This document shows, in pieces, positions 26,409 to 35,056 of a stretch of 64,000 bases of DNA (position 1 is the stretch's first letter; every line of letters starts with the position of its first letter). The notes beneath the pieces are model-generated. The model worked only from the letters and a program-made list of their open reading frames with translations. It searched no databases and was not told where the DNA came from. Made by a program: the position numbers and the translations under genes. Source of the DNA: DATBLQ01 sp036555325 (lineage in GTDB: Bacteria > Pseudomonadota > Alphaproteobacteria > Rhizobiales > Aestuariivirgaceae). The DNA lies in assembly GCA_036555325.1 (NCBI GenBank), contig DATBLQ010000060.1, forward strand, positions 23,298 through 87,297, given 5' to 3'.

Positions 26409-27845
26409 CTAGTCCTGTATGTGGCCTGCTTCCTTCAGCAGCTTCTCCTGGAAAGTAGCGATGTTGTCGAGCGTCGTCTTGGCATCTTGCTTTCCGGTGA
26501 TAGCCAAGTCGTACTGTTCCTGTCCTTGAACGAGAAGCTCGAAGAACTCGGGGATGTGCCAGGTATCTTTCTGCCATTCGAGGCCGGGAGCCCACGTCCG
26601 GTTCCACGGACGATAGCCCACATATTTCGGGTCGTTGTAGACTGATTTGATGGCGCTTTGCCCGCCAGCTGCAGCAAATTGATGCTGCACTTCGGGAGAC
26701 AGCCACCACTTCACGAAATCGACCGCCTCCTTGATCTGCTTGTCGGTGGTCCATGTCATCAGCACGAACGGCTGCCCGCCGATGTTCGACCAGCGGATGA
26801 TCTTGCCGTCAGCGCCACGAAGTCCCGGCATTTGCGCAAAGGCAACCTTATCGGCAACCTTTGACGTCTGTGGATTGATCGTGCTTTCGCCAAAGCCGAT
26901 CCACTCGATATGCATTGCCAGCTTGCCTTCGCGGAACAACTCATCCGTCTTGAAGATATCCATGCCGCCCGTTTTCACCACTGGCGGCATGTATTTCGTC
27001 AGCCGCAGATAGTGTTCGAGCGCCTTTACTGCTTCTGGTGAGTTGACGACGCCTTCTGCATGGCCTTTTGGTGCCTGCGTTTCATCCCAGATGTTGCCGC
27101 CATATTGCCAGATGAAGCCGTTGACCTGCATTGTGTTGAAGTCGTAGGCCTTCCCGCACTGGTAGGCGATTCCATAAAAATCGTCATCGAGCGTCTGTCC
27201 GGCGAGCTTGTCACCCTTCTTGCGCATGAAGAATTCGCCCATTTTCTCGAACGTGTCCCAATCGACATCGTCCATTTCTTCCGGCGTGCAGGGCAGTTTC
27301 TGATTGTATTTGGCCTGGAAGTTCTTCTGCTCTTCTTCGTGGCAGAGAACGTCGGTACGGAAGTAGGTGATGAGAATATCCGGCATCTGCGGGAAGCCGT
27401 AATAGTTCTCAGACTTGTACGGATAGGTGGCATAAGCCTGCAGCGGAGCCGGATGCATATCGCTGAGCGCCGCCTTCAGCTCCGGGTCGGCATCGATTAG
27501 ATCATTAAGCTTGCGATAGTAACCACCTTCAATGAAGGCGCCGAGCCACTGCGAGTCCGAAACCGCCATGTTGTATTTTTGCTCGCCCGAGGTTAGCGAC
27601 GCGTTGAGACGCGTGTAATAGTCTGGCCACGGAATAAAATCGATTTCGAGTTTTACATCGTTACCGGAAGGTGCCTTGTAGTTTTTGTCAAATAGATCCT
27701 TCATGATGCGCGTGGGCGGCCAATCCGGAACCGCCATTTTCAGGACGATTTCCTCCGCCGACGCTGGAGCAATTGCCCCTAGGGACAAGCAACCTGCGAC
27801 GGCGGCCGTGCTGGCAAACGCCGTCAGTCTATAGTGCAATGACAT
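26409..27845 (-). CDS. Sugar ABC transporter periplasmic substrate-binding protein
   Basis: 478-residue extracellular solute-binding protein of the CUT1 type. It has a Sec signal peptide (MSLHYRLTAFASTAAVAGCL then a cut likely after APASA) and a mature chain starting EEIVLKMAVPDWPP. It captures the ligand in the periplasm and delivers it to the two permeases. A strong GGGAGG ribosome site precedes the ATG by about 8 bases, consistent with high expression. The substrate is not evident; the upstream dehydrogenase and TIM-barrel isomerase suggest a sugar, polyol or sugar acid. Confidence 0.92.
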   Translation of the reverse strand: MSLHYRLTAFASTAAVAGCLSLGAIAPASAEEIVLKMAVPDWPPTRIMKDLFDKNYKAPSGNDVKLEIDFIPWPDYYTRLNASLTSGEQKYNMAVSDSQWLGAFIEGGYYRKLNDLIDADPELKAALSDMHPAPLQAYATYPYKSENYYGFPQMPDILITYFRTDVLCHEEEQKNFQAKYNQKLPCTPEEMDDVDWDTFEKMGEFFMRKKGDKLAGQTLDDDFYGIAYQCGKAYDFNTMQVNGFIWQYGGNIWDETQAPKGHAEGVVNSPEAVKALEHYLRLTKYMPPVVKTGGMDIFKTDELFREGKLAMHIEWIGFGESTINPQTSKVADKVAFAQMPGLRGADGKIIRWSNIGGQPFVLMTWTTDKQIKEAVDFVKWWLSPEVQHQFAAAGGQSAIKSVYNDPKYVGYRPWNRTWAPGLEWQKDTWHIPEFFELLVQGQEQYDLAITGKQDAKTTLDNIATFQEKLLKEAGHIQD

Positions 27846-27880
27846 TCTCTTTTCCTCCCAATCTGAACACTACCCTTTTG

Positions 27881-28981
27881 TCACAAATCCCGGCTAACTG
27901 CCGAGCCGTCGTGACCACGGAATAGATGAACCTTCGAGGGGTCCAAGGCTATAGGTAACACATCGCCGACTTTGATTTCGCTTGCCTGCGCCTCCGGAAG
28001 CAATATGCGATAAGTGTGGCCGGCCGAGGCAAGCGACACAACAGTGACATCGCCCAAAGGTTCGAGCAATTGCACCGCCGGTTTCGCCTGGGCCAATTTG
28101 GGGTCTGCGATACGCAGGTCAGCTGGACGAATTCCCATAACTATGCGTTCGCCCGCCGCTAGCTTCACTCCTGTTGCAGGCACCTCTATCGGCCCGAAAG
28201 GTGTGTCAAGGCTGGATGCGCTGGAGTTTGCGGCCACATCGATAAGGTTCATATGCGGTGAGCCAATCTTGGAAGCAACATAGAGGTTCGCTGGCTTCTC
28301 ATAAAGCTCATCCGGCGAACCCTGCTGCACAACCGAGCCATCGCGCAAAACTGCGATTTCCTCGCCCATCGACAAGGCTTCCAACTCATCCGGCGTCGCA
28401 TAAATGATAGTCATTCCGAACTGCCGGTGCAGTCGTTTCAACTCCGCTCTCATGTCGTGGCGCAGTTTGGCGTCGAGATTGGTGAGCGGTTCGTCGAGAA
28501 GGAGGATTTTCGGATGCCGTATCAGCGAGCGCCCGAGGGCGACCCGCTGCTGTTCTCCACCTGATAGGGTACCAGGTTTGCTGGTCAGACGATGCGACAA
28601 GCGCAGTATGTCGGCCGTCTCCCTGACCCGCCTGTCAATTTCGGCCTTGGACACCCCTTCCTCACGGAGCGGATAGGCGAAGTTTCCATAGACGCTGAGA
28701 TGCGGATAGAGGGCGAAGGACTGGAAGACCATGGAAATCCCGCGCCCGACGATTGGAGCGTCGGTCATGTCCGTTCCGTCGATTTCCACCCGGCCGGAGT
28801 CGGGCCTTACAAGCCCCGCAATGGTGCGCAGGGTAGTGGTTTTGCCAACCGAACTCGGGCCGAAAAGAACAAAAAAGCGACCCTTCTCAACGTCAAAGCT
28901 AAGGGATCGAATAGCGGTGACCGGCCCATAGGCCTTGGTTACGCTGTGCAAGCGAAGCGCCAACAACCGCTTCTCGCCCAT
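27881..28981 (-). CDS. Sugar ABC transporter ATP-binding protein (ATPase 1; switch histidine missing)
   Basis: 366-residue MalK/UgpC-type ATPase. The signature is canonical (LSGGEQQRVALG) and Walker B is ILLLDEPLTNLD. The switch (H-loop) His is replaced: the site reads IYATPDELEALS instead of xTHDQxEA. Walker A is also altered, GPSSVGKTTT, with Ser for the fourth-position Gly. The C-terminal regulatory domain is present (MGIRPADLRI). I start it at the ATG at 28981 (MGEKRLLALRL), which has GGAAGG upstream; the frame is open to 29044. The deviations are the mirror image of those in ATPase 2. Confidence 0.92.
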   Translation of the reverse strand: MGEKRLLALRLHSVTKAYGPVTAIRSLSFDVEKGRFFVLFGPSSVGKTTTLRTIAGLVRPDSGRVEIDGTDMTDAPIVGRGISMVFQSFALYPHLSVYGNFAYPLREEGVSKAEIDRRVRETADILRLSHRLTSKPGTLSGGEQQRVALGRSLIRHPKILLLDEPLTNLDAKLRHDMRAELKRLHRQFGMTIIYATPDELEALSMGEEIAVLRDGSVVQQGSPDELYEKPANLYVASKIGSPHMNLIDVAANSSASSLDTPFGPIEVPATGVKLAAGERIVMGIRPADLRIADPKLAQAKPAVQLLEPLGDVTVVSLASAGHTYRILLPEAQASEIKVGDVLPIALDPSKVHLFRGHDGSAVSRDL

Positions 28982-29068
28982 TTCACCTTCCGGCAGACCA
29001 CGAGGAACACGACTAAGCTCCGGAATAATAGAGTGGTTTTGCATTTGGTGACAACTTACAAAGTTGCA

Positions 29069-30229
29069 TCAAAGCCCATCCGGCGGCCCTTCGACTGGTT
29101 CCCATCGTCTCGATTGGGCGGATCTGAGGACTGCATCGGTGACAAAGTCGGTCGCAAGGGCGTCGCGGAAAGTCGGAGAGGCAAGTGTCGATGTGTCTAG
29201 TCCTTCCAGGAAATCCGCCACCTGGTGGATGAAGGTGTGTTCATACCCGATTTGAAGTCCCGGCACCCACCAGTGCTTCATGTAGGGATGCTCGCTGTCT
29301 GTGATATGCACCGAACGCCATCCACGCAATTTTCCCTCATCGCGATGATCAAAATACTGGAGACGGTGAAGATCGTGCAGGTCCCAAAAAATCGAGGCAT
29401 GCTCGCCGTTGATTTCCAGGGTATAAAGCGCCTTGTGCCCACGCGCATAGCGTGTTGCCTCAAACGTTGCCAAGGAACCGTTGCGAAAGCGGGCCAGGAA
29501 AGCGGTGGCATCGTCGATGCCAACTTTCTCAGTCTTGCCGGTAATATTGTGATGCCGCTCTTTAATGAAAGTCTCCGACATGCCCGAGACGGACTCGATA
29601 CCGCCGTTGAGCCACATCGCCGTATCGATGCAATGGGCAAGCAAGTCTCCGGTAACGCCGCTTCCGGCCACATCAACGTCAAGCCGCCACAGCCCTTGCC
29701 CGCCTTGTGGCAGATCTTTGGATATCGTCCAATCTTGCAGAAACTTGGCGCGGTAATGGAACACCTTACCCAGCCGCCCCTCATCGACAATGTGTTTCGC
29801 CATCGTCACCGCGGGAACTCGGCGATAGTTGTACCAGACCATGTTCGGGACTTTGGCCGCCTCCACGGCCTTGACCATTTCTCTAGACTCCGCGGCGTTG
29901 CGCCCCAGAGGCTTCTCGCACAAGACCATCTTTCCGCGATGAGCTGCTGCGATGGCGATTTCCTTGTGAGTATCGTTGGGGCTGGCGATGTCGATTAGAT
30001 CGATATCCTTCCGCTCGATCAATTTCCGCCAATCAGTTTCACTCGATTCGAAACCCCATTGCGCGGCAAATGCCTTAACTTTTGCCGTGTCACGTGCGCA
30101 AACTGCTGCAAGAACCGGTTGATGCTTCAACTCGAAAAATTGATTGACCTTCGCAAACGCATTCGAGTGCGTCCGACCCATGAATCCGTAGCCAACGAGC
30201 CCAACCCTAAGCTTTTTCCTGGCACTCAT
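29069..30229 (-). CDS. Gfo/Idh/MocA family NAD(P)-dependent oxidoreductase
   Basis: 386-residue dehydrogenase with an N-terminal Rossmann domain (VGLVGYGFMGRTHSNAF) and the conserved catalytic EKPLG motif (VLCEKPLGRNAAES), followed by the MocA-type C-terminal sheet domain. Family members oxidise or reduce sugars, inositols or their derivatives. An AGGGAG ribosome site lies 8 bases before the ATG. It is the second gene of the sugar operon, 23 bases after the isomerase gene, and probably acts on the imported substrate or its isomerisation product. Confidence 0.9.
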   Translation of the reverse strand: MSARKKLRVGLVGYGFMGRTHSNAFAKVNQFFELKHQPVLAAVCARDTAKVKAFAAQWGFESSETDWRKLIERKDIDLIDIASPNDTHKEIAIAAAHRGKMVLCEKPLGRNAAESREMVKAVEAAKVPNMVWYNYRRVPAVTMAKHIVDEGRLGKVFHYRAKFLQDWTISKDLPQGGQGLWRLDVDVAGSGVTGDLLAHCIDTAMWLNGGIESVSGMSETFIKERHHNITGKTEKVGIDDATAFLARFRNGSLATFEATRYARGHKALYTLEINGEHASIFWDLHDLHRLQYFDHRDEGKLRGWRSVHITDSEHPYMKHWWVPGLQIGYEHTFIHQVADFLEGLDTSTLASPTFRDALATDFVTDAVLRSAQSRRWEPVEGPPDGL

Positions 30230-30252
30230 ATGATCTCCCTGTTCAACCGGAA

Positions 30253-31302
30253 TCAGGCTTGCCAGCCGTGGGCATTACGAACGTTCACCATGGCGCCGAG
30301 GATGTCGTTCCATGTCTGAGGTCTCATCATCACGTCATTGGGGAACATGCAGCCATCCCAGCAGATGTGCCGCATCGCGCGCGTGACCTGACCCTTTTCA
30401 TCGCGCAGCCAGTAACCGGCATCGTGTGTGATATCGAGCTTGCCTTGCGGATCGGTAGCAAGACAATGACGGCCAGTTTTATCGTGTGAGCCCAGACCCT
30501 TCACCGTGGCGTCGTTTTGGGCAACATGAAAATCGACTGTCCAGGGCCGCAGCGCATCGGTCATTTTCTTCAGCGCGGCCCGCAACGTGTCTTTCTGCTT
30601 CCAATCGAAATCCTTTGGCAGAAGACGGCTTTCCGGCGCATTGTAGCCCAAGGTATACAGCAGCGTATGGGCCATGTCGGCCTGAAAACCCAAAGTCTGC
30701 GGCCTCCCTACCTCTTCCAGCAGGTTAAGCATGTCTCTCCAGCTGTGCATGCCGCCCCAGCAGATCTCTCCTTCCGCCGCCAGCCGCTCGCCATGGCTCT
30801 CGGCAACATCACAGGCTTCTGAAAAGGTCTTGGCAATCTTTTTTGTATTGGCGCGCGGGTCTTCAGCCCATGCCTCCACGCTGCTGGCGGAATCGATACG
30901 CACAATGCCGTTGGGCCGGATCCCTAGCTCACGCAATTGAGATGCTATTCGGCAGGCCTTTCTCACCATGCCGATGAACCGGCCCCGCTCCTCCGCACTC
31001 CCCATTGCAGAACCGCCCCCCACCGGCGGCCATACGGGCGCTACCACTGAACCCACCTCGAGACCCTTCGCGTGCACCTTGTCGGCTAGCCGCCTGATAT
31101 CGTCTGCAGAGGAGTCAATGCTGGTGTGTGGATCTGCGAGAAAAAGATCGACCCCGTCGAACTTAACACCATCGACTTCGGCCGCAATGGTGAGGTCGAG
31201 CATTGTATCGAGGTCGATCGGCGGCTCAGAGTCGGGGCCTTTGCCGACTAGTCCCGGCCACATTGCATTGTGCAGTTTCGGAAAATTGTTCCGGCCAGGC
31301 AT
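30253..31302 (-). CDS. TIM-barrel sugar phosphate isomerase/epimerase family protein
   Basis: 349-residue xylose-isomerase-like TIM barrel and the first gene of the sugar operon. Candidate metal ligands are in EGEICWGGMHSW, GFQADMAHTLL, DFHVAQNDATV and ITHDAGYWL. Members isomerise, epimerise or dehydrate sugars and inositols (for example IolE-like inosose dehydratase); the exact reaction is not evident. A GGGAGAG ribosome site precedes the ATG. The 108 bases between mgtE and this gene probably contain the operon promoter; no regulator gene is adjacent. Confidence 0.85.
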   Translation of the reverse strand: MPGRNNFPKLHNAMWPGLVGKGPDSEPPIDLDTMLDLTIAAEVDGVKFDGVDLFLADPHTSIDSSADDIRRLADKVHAKGLEVGSVVAPVWPPVGGGSAMGSAEERGRFIGMVRKACRIASQLRELGIRPNGIVRIDSASSVEAWAEDPRANTKKIAKTFSEACDVAESHGERLAAEGEICWGGMHSWRDMLNLLEEVGRPQTLGFQADMAHTLLYTLGYNAPESRLLPKDFDWKQKDTLRAALKKMTDALRPWTVDFHVAQNDATVKGLGSHDKTGRHCLATDPQGKLDITHDAGYWLRDEKGQVTRAMRHICWDGCMFPNDVMMRPQTWNDILGAMVNVRNAHGWQA

Positions 31303-31410
31303 TGATCTCTCCCATGAGCGCTCTGCTACGTCGCGCCCGTCTTGTTCTTGGAACTTGCCCGTCTGATTATTTGTCGAGAAACCAACCTCAATGTCAATCT
31401 GCCTACCAGG

Positions 31411-32790
31411 CTATAGGAGCCATATTGCGCCAAGCCCAAGGAAGGCGAAGAACCCGACGACATCGGTCACGGTCGTGACAAACACTGCCGAGGAAATCGC
31501 GGGATCAATTTTCAAGCGATCCAGCGCCAGCGGGACCAGTATACCAGATAAAGCCGCGGCGATCAGATTGATGACCATTGCAGCAGCGATGACCAATCCC
31601 AATTGACTGCTGCCGAACCACCAAAGCGCAAAAGTCCCGACAATGATGGCGAACAATAGGCCGTTGATGAGGCCAACCGCTGATTCCTTCCAGACAACCT
31701 TCAGTGCATTGAGCGGGGTCAGTTCGCGGGTAGCGAGCGCACGGACCACAACCGTCATAGTCTGGGTCCCGGCATTTCCTCCCATGGATGCGACAATCGG
31801 CATAAGGACCGCCAAGGCAACCATTTGTTGAATGGTCGCATCGAAGATCGAAATGACCCAGGAGGCCAACAGCGCGGTCAATAGATTGACGAACAGCCAT
31901 GCAAAGCGTGATTTGATGATCACCCATACCGAATCGGAAAGTTCCTCGTCGCCGACGCCCCCCAGATGCAGGATATCCTCTTCGGCCTCTTCCTGAATAA
32001 CGTCCACGACATCGTCAACCATTAGGGCGCCAACCAGTCGGTTATTCTCGTCTACAACCGGCGCCGAGACGAGATTGTATTGTTTGAACTTATACGCGAC
32101 GTCCTCCTGGCTGTCGGACACGTTAAAGACAACGGAGACTTCATCCACCAGAGCTGCGATTTTCTTGCTGCGCGGGTGACGGAGTATGCGGCTTACCGGC
32201 ATCGAGCCCTTCAGGTGAAAACCTTCGTCGATTACGTAAATTTCGACGAACTTGTCCGGCAAATCGCGTTGCGTCCGCATGTAGTCGGTAGTTTGTCCCA
32301 CTGTCCAATAGGCCGGTACCGCAACGAACTCGGCCTGCATTAGGCGGCCGGCAGTATCTTCGGGGTAGTCCAGTGCACGATCTATCGCGCGGCGGTCCTC
32401 CGGAGGAACCTGCGCCAATATTTCCTGTTGCTCCTGGCGATCAAGGTCTTCGATTAAATACAGGGCGTCGTCTGTATCCAGCCGGCGAAGGGCCGAGGCG
32501 ATGGTTTCGTGTGGCAGCGCTTCGAGCAGTTCATCGCGCACATGTTCATCTAGCTCCGCCAAAGCCTCGCCGTTGAAGGAGCGTCCGAGCATTGTGATGA
32601 GCAGAACTCGTTCCCCCGGCTCGAGAACTTCGATCAGATCAGCTAGATCGGCCGGGTGAAGTCCTTCCGCCAGTTTGCGAAGCTTGTCTACCTCGGCAGC
32701 AACGAGGCTCTCCCGCACGGCCGTGAGAAAGTCCGCCGTGAGCGCGCCCACTGCAGCGTGGCTGTCGACATTTGAGCCTACCACGGCCAA
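31411..32790 (-). CDS. mgtE: Magnesium transporter MgtE
   Basis: 459-residue Mg2+ channel. The order is a cytoplasmic N domain (ADLADLIEVLEPGERVLLI, about residues 30-140), a CBS pair (about 145-270), a connecting helix, and five membrane helices at the C-terminus. The pore-lining motif of the family is present (GGNAGTQTMTVVVRALA). The N and CBS domains close the pore at high internal Mg2+. It is transcribed away from the cupin gene, with about 70 bases between starts. I see no convincing Mg-responsive leader in that short gap. Confidence 0.95.
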   Translation of the reverse strand: MAVVGSNVDSHAAVGALTADFLTAVRESLVAAEVDKLRKLAEGLHPADLADLIEVLEPGERVLLITMLGRSFNGEALAELDEHVRDELLEALPHETIASALRRLDTDDALYLIEDLDRQEQQEILAQVPPEDRRAIDRALDYPEDTAGRLMQAEFVAVPAYWTVGQTTDYMRTQRDLPDKFVEIYVIDEGFHLKGSMPVSRILRHPRSKKIAALVDEVSVVFNVSDSQEDVAYKFKQYNLVSAPVVDENNRLVGALMVDDVVDVIQEEAEEDILHLGGVGDEELSDSVWVIIKSRFAWLFVNLLTALLASWVISIFDATIQQMVALAVLMPIVASMGGNAGTQTMTVVVRALATRELTPLNALKVVWKESAVGLINGLLFAIIVGTFALWWFGSSQLGLVIAAAMVINLIAAALSGILVPLALDRLKIDPAISSAVFVTTVTDVVGFFAFLGLGAIWLL

Positions 32791-32861
32791 TTCACCCCAG
32801 TTGCTACAGGCATAGTCAAGGTGCCAAACTTGCGAGGTACTTCGTCAACCAGGAATCGACT

Positions 32862-33221
32862 ATGCGCAAGATCGAAAAAACAGAACGCCAGGTGGTTAAC
32901 ATCAACAATGCGTCCTTCAAGCCGTTTGTTATCGATGGCAAGGCTGTCCATGGACAAAGCTTCCTTCAGCTCGATGACACGTTTGCGGAAGGTACGGGCT
33001 TTCACATCTACCGGATGGCGCCGGGTTCTGCCAGCCAACCGCACGAGCATACGTGTCATGAACAGTTTCTGGTAATCGAGGGCGAGGTCATCGACAATGA
33101 CGGGCATGTCTATAGGCCTGGGGATTTCGTTCTCCTCAAAAGCGGGACGCAGCACAGCTCTCATTCGAAAACTGGGGCCACTCTTGCAGTTTTCATTCGC
33201 TCAGCTGAGAAAAACATGTGA
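32862..33221 (+). CDS. Cupin-domain protein
   Basis: 119-residue single-domain cupin. Motif 1 supplies metal-binding His and Glu (SQPHEHTCHEQFLVIEGE) and motif 2 the second His (PGDFVLLKSGTQHSS). Small cupins of this type are metal-dependent enzymes or ligand sensors. The ATG at 32862 (MRKIEKTERQ) is preferred over the longer open frame to 32772, which would run into the mgtE start region. Its stop overlaps the GTG start of the exporter downstream (GTGA), so the two are translationally coupled. Confidence 0.82.
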   Translation: MRKIEKTERQVVNINNASFKPFVIDGKAVHGQSFLQLDDTFAEGTGFHIYRMAPGSASQPHEHTCHEQFLVIEGEVIDNDGHVYRPGDFVLLKSGTQHSSHSKTGATLAVFIRSAEKNM

Positions 33222-34129
33222 AGCATTTGAGTGAAGAAACGAGAGCCAAGCTCGCTTGCGCATACTCCGGACTTGTTTGGGGCCTGTTTTGGATTCCTCT
33301 GCGAGAACTTGAGAAGTCGGGAATTCCCGGTTTGTGGGCAAACCTGGTTTTCTACCTTGCACCCCTGGTCGTTGTGTTGCCGTTGCTCCCGTTCAGGCTC
33401 CGCCAGATCGCAAACGGCGGTCTCGATCTCCAGCTCAAGGGCGTGTTTACCGCGCTGAGTCTCGTTGCTTACTCGATGGCGTTTCTTTCAACCGAGGTGG
33501 TCCGCGCCATCCTTCTGTTTTACCTTACCCCTGTTTGGAGTGCGCTGCTCGCAAGACTCATCCTGGGTGAGCCCATAACGCGCATACGCTGGCTTTCGAT
33601 GGCCTTGGGCTTCGGCGGAATGCTGGTGATTCTCAATGAGGGTTCTGGGGGTTTTCCCTTGCCTGCAAATATCGGGGACTGGTTAGCTGTCCTGTCGGGA
33701 ATTGGCTGGGCCTTCGCCGCGGTTTCGCTACGATTGGGAAAGACTCACGATCCTCTCGAACTCTGCTCATTGAACTTCATTTGGTCGGCAATTTTTTCGA
33801 TCGCCTTCGTAACCGTCTTCAACACCGGTTCCGGACCGATGCCCTCGCTGCCGACCATTTTGGCAACACTGCCGTGGTTGTTACCAACAATGTTGGTGAT
33901 CGTCGTAAGCGGAGTTTACGCGACGATGTGGGGTGCCCCGAAACTGAACCCAGCAGTGGTCGGATTACTATTCATGACCGAAATCAGCGTGGGGGCTGTA
34001 ACTGCAGCCATCTGGGCAGGTGAGCCTTTCGGCTTCAGGGAAATCGTTGGAGTAGTTCTAATCTCAGCCGCAGGAGTGACTGAAAGCATATGGGACCTAT
34101 GGCTGAAATCGCGTTTGAAACGCGCCTGA
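33218..34129 (+). CDS. DMT-superfamily (EamA) transporter
   Basis: 303-residue inner-membrane protein with ten hydrophobic segments in two homologous halves, each ending in the EamA-type pattern (first half FYLTPVWSALLARLILGEPI, second half LLFMTEISVGAVTAAIWAGE). It resembles exporters of amino acids and related metabolites of the YddG class; the substrate is not readable. It starts at a GTG that overlaps the cupin stop by 4 bases, so the cupin and the exporter form a two-gene unit. Confidence 0.88.
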   Translation: MKHLSEETRAKLACAYSGLVWGLFWIPLRELEKSGIPGLWANLVFYLAPLVVVLPLLPFRLRQIANGGLDLQLKGVFTALSLVAYSMAFLSTEVVRAILLFYLTPVWSALLARLILGEPITRIRWLSMALGFGGMLVILNEGSGGFPLPANIGDWLAVLSGIGWAFAAVSLRLGKTHDPLELCSLNFIWSAIFSIAFVTVFNTGSGPMPSLPTILATLPWLLPTMLVIVVSGVYATMWGAPKLNPAVVGLLFMTEISVGAVTAAIWAGEPFGFREIVGVVLISAAGVTESIWDLWLKSRLKRA

Positions 34130-34153
34130 TCCGCAAACCTAAACCCGCCAAGA

Positions 34154-34238
34154 TGGTGCGGCCGAGAGGACTCGAACCTCCACGGTGTTACCCGCTAGCA
34201 CCTCAAGCTAGTGCGTCTACCAATTCCGCCACGGCCGC
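34154..34238 (-). tRNA. tRNA-Leu (anticodon GAG)
   Basis: Read on the minus strand, the 85 bases form a class II tRNA. Acceptor arms GCGGCCG and CGGCCGC close with discriminator A and an encoded CCA. The anticodon stem is CTAGC/GCTAG with loop TTGAGGT, giving GAG, which reads CUC and CUU. The long variable arm is typical of leucine tRNAs, and the T arm contains GTTCGAGTC. Confidence 0.96.
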
Positions 34239-34339
34239 CTGGATGAAGGTCGAGGGTGTTTAACAATAGAGTCCGAAAATATCAACTCAAAACAGCGAGC
34301 TTTGATCCCTCGGCAGTATGCGCTAAGACGTTGTCAAGA

Positions 34340-35056
34340 ATGGATGAGCGCATAGGCACATCGTCGCTTGACCCGGTGGTTTGGGAAAAATCGCCGGGCC
34401 TTGTGGACTATCAACAAGCCGTTGAGCGAATGGAAGGCATCGCTGGAGCAATTGCCGATGGCACTGCTTGCGAACGCGTCTGGCTGCTCGAGCACGCTCC
34501 GCTTTACACCGCTGGAACCAGTGCGCGGGACGAGGATTTGATCGATCCTCATCTCTTGCCGGTTTTCCACAGTGGCCGCGGCGGGCGGTTTACCTATCAT
34601 GGTCCTGGCCAGAGGGTTGCTTATGTCATGCTCGATCTTGCCCGCCGTGGACGGGATGTGCGGGGATTCGTTTGGACTCTGGAAGAGTGGCTTATCAAGA
34701 CCTTGGCTGATTTTTCGGTCCTCGGCGAACGGCGCAGCGGCCGTGTAGGCGTATGGGTGCGATCATCGCTCAGGGAGGCTGGCACCGAGGAGAAGATAGC
34801 TGCAATCGGCGTCCGAATCCGGCGCTGGGTGAGCTTTCACGGCATAAGCCTTAATGTAGAGCCCGATTTATCGCACTACGCGGGCATCATTCCCTGCGGA
34901 GCCGCAGGATATGGGGTAACCAGCCTGAAAAAACTTGGCCGTCCTGTCTCAATGTCAACTGTTGATGCTGCATTGAAACGAAACTTTGAATCGATTTTTG
35001 GCCCAGCATCATCCTCTATCGTCTCAATTCGCGAAACGCGGTCTCCTGCATCCTAG
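34340..35056 (+). CDS. lipB: Octanoyltransferase (lipoyl synthesis)
   Basis: 238-residue enzyme that moves octanoyl from acyl carrier protein to lipoate-dependent enzymes. Family motifs are GRGGRFTYHGPGQ, the Lys region EEKIAAIGVRIRRW, the WVSFHGISLNV block and the catalytic Cys in GIIPCGAAGYGVTSL. The frame is open back to 34256 next to the tRNA, but MDERIGTSSL at 34340 is the better start. Its 3' end overlaps the convergent MFS gene by 41 bases. Confidence 0.94.
   Translation: MDERIGTSSLDPVVWEKSPGLVDYQQAVERMEGIAGAIADGTACERVWLLEHAPLYTAGTSARDEDLIDPHLLPVFHSGRGGRFTYHGPGQRVAYVMLDLARRGRDVRGFVWTLEEWLIKTLADFSVLGERRSGRVGVWVRSSLREAGTEEKIAAIGVRIRRWVSFHGISLNVEPDLSHYAGIIPCGAAGYGVTSLKKLGRPVSMSTVDAALKRNFESIFGPASSSIVSIRETRSPAS

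Noticed and set aside
22957..31302. Assignment of the sugar operon as the known glycerol importer glpSTPQV
   Set aside because: Gene order differs (binding protein before permeases, an ATPase at each end), the binding protein is shorter, and the companion enzymes are a Gfo/Idh dehydrogenase and a TIM-barrel isomerase rather than glycerol enzymes.
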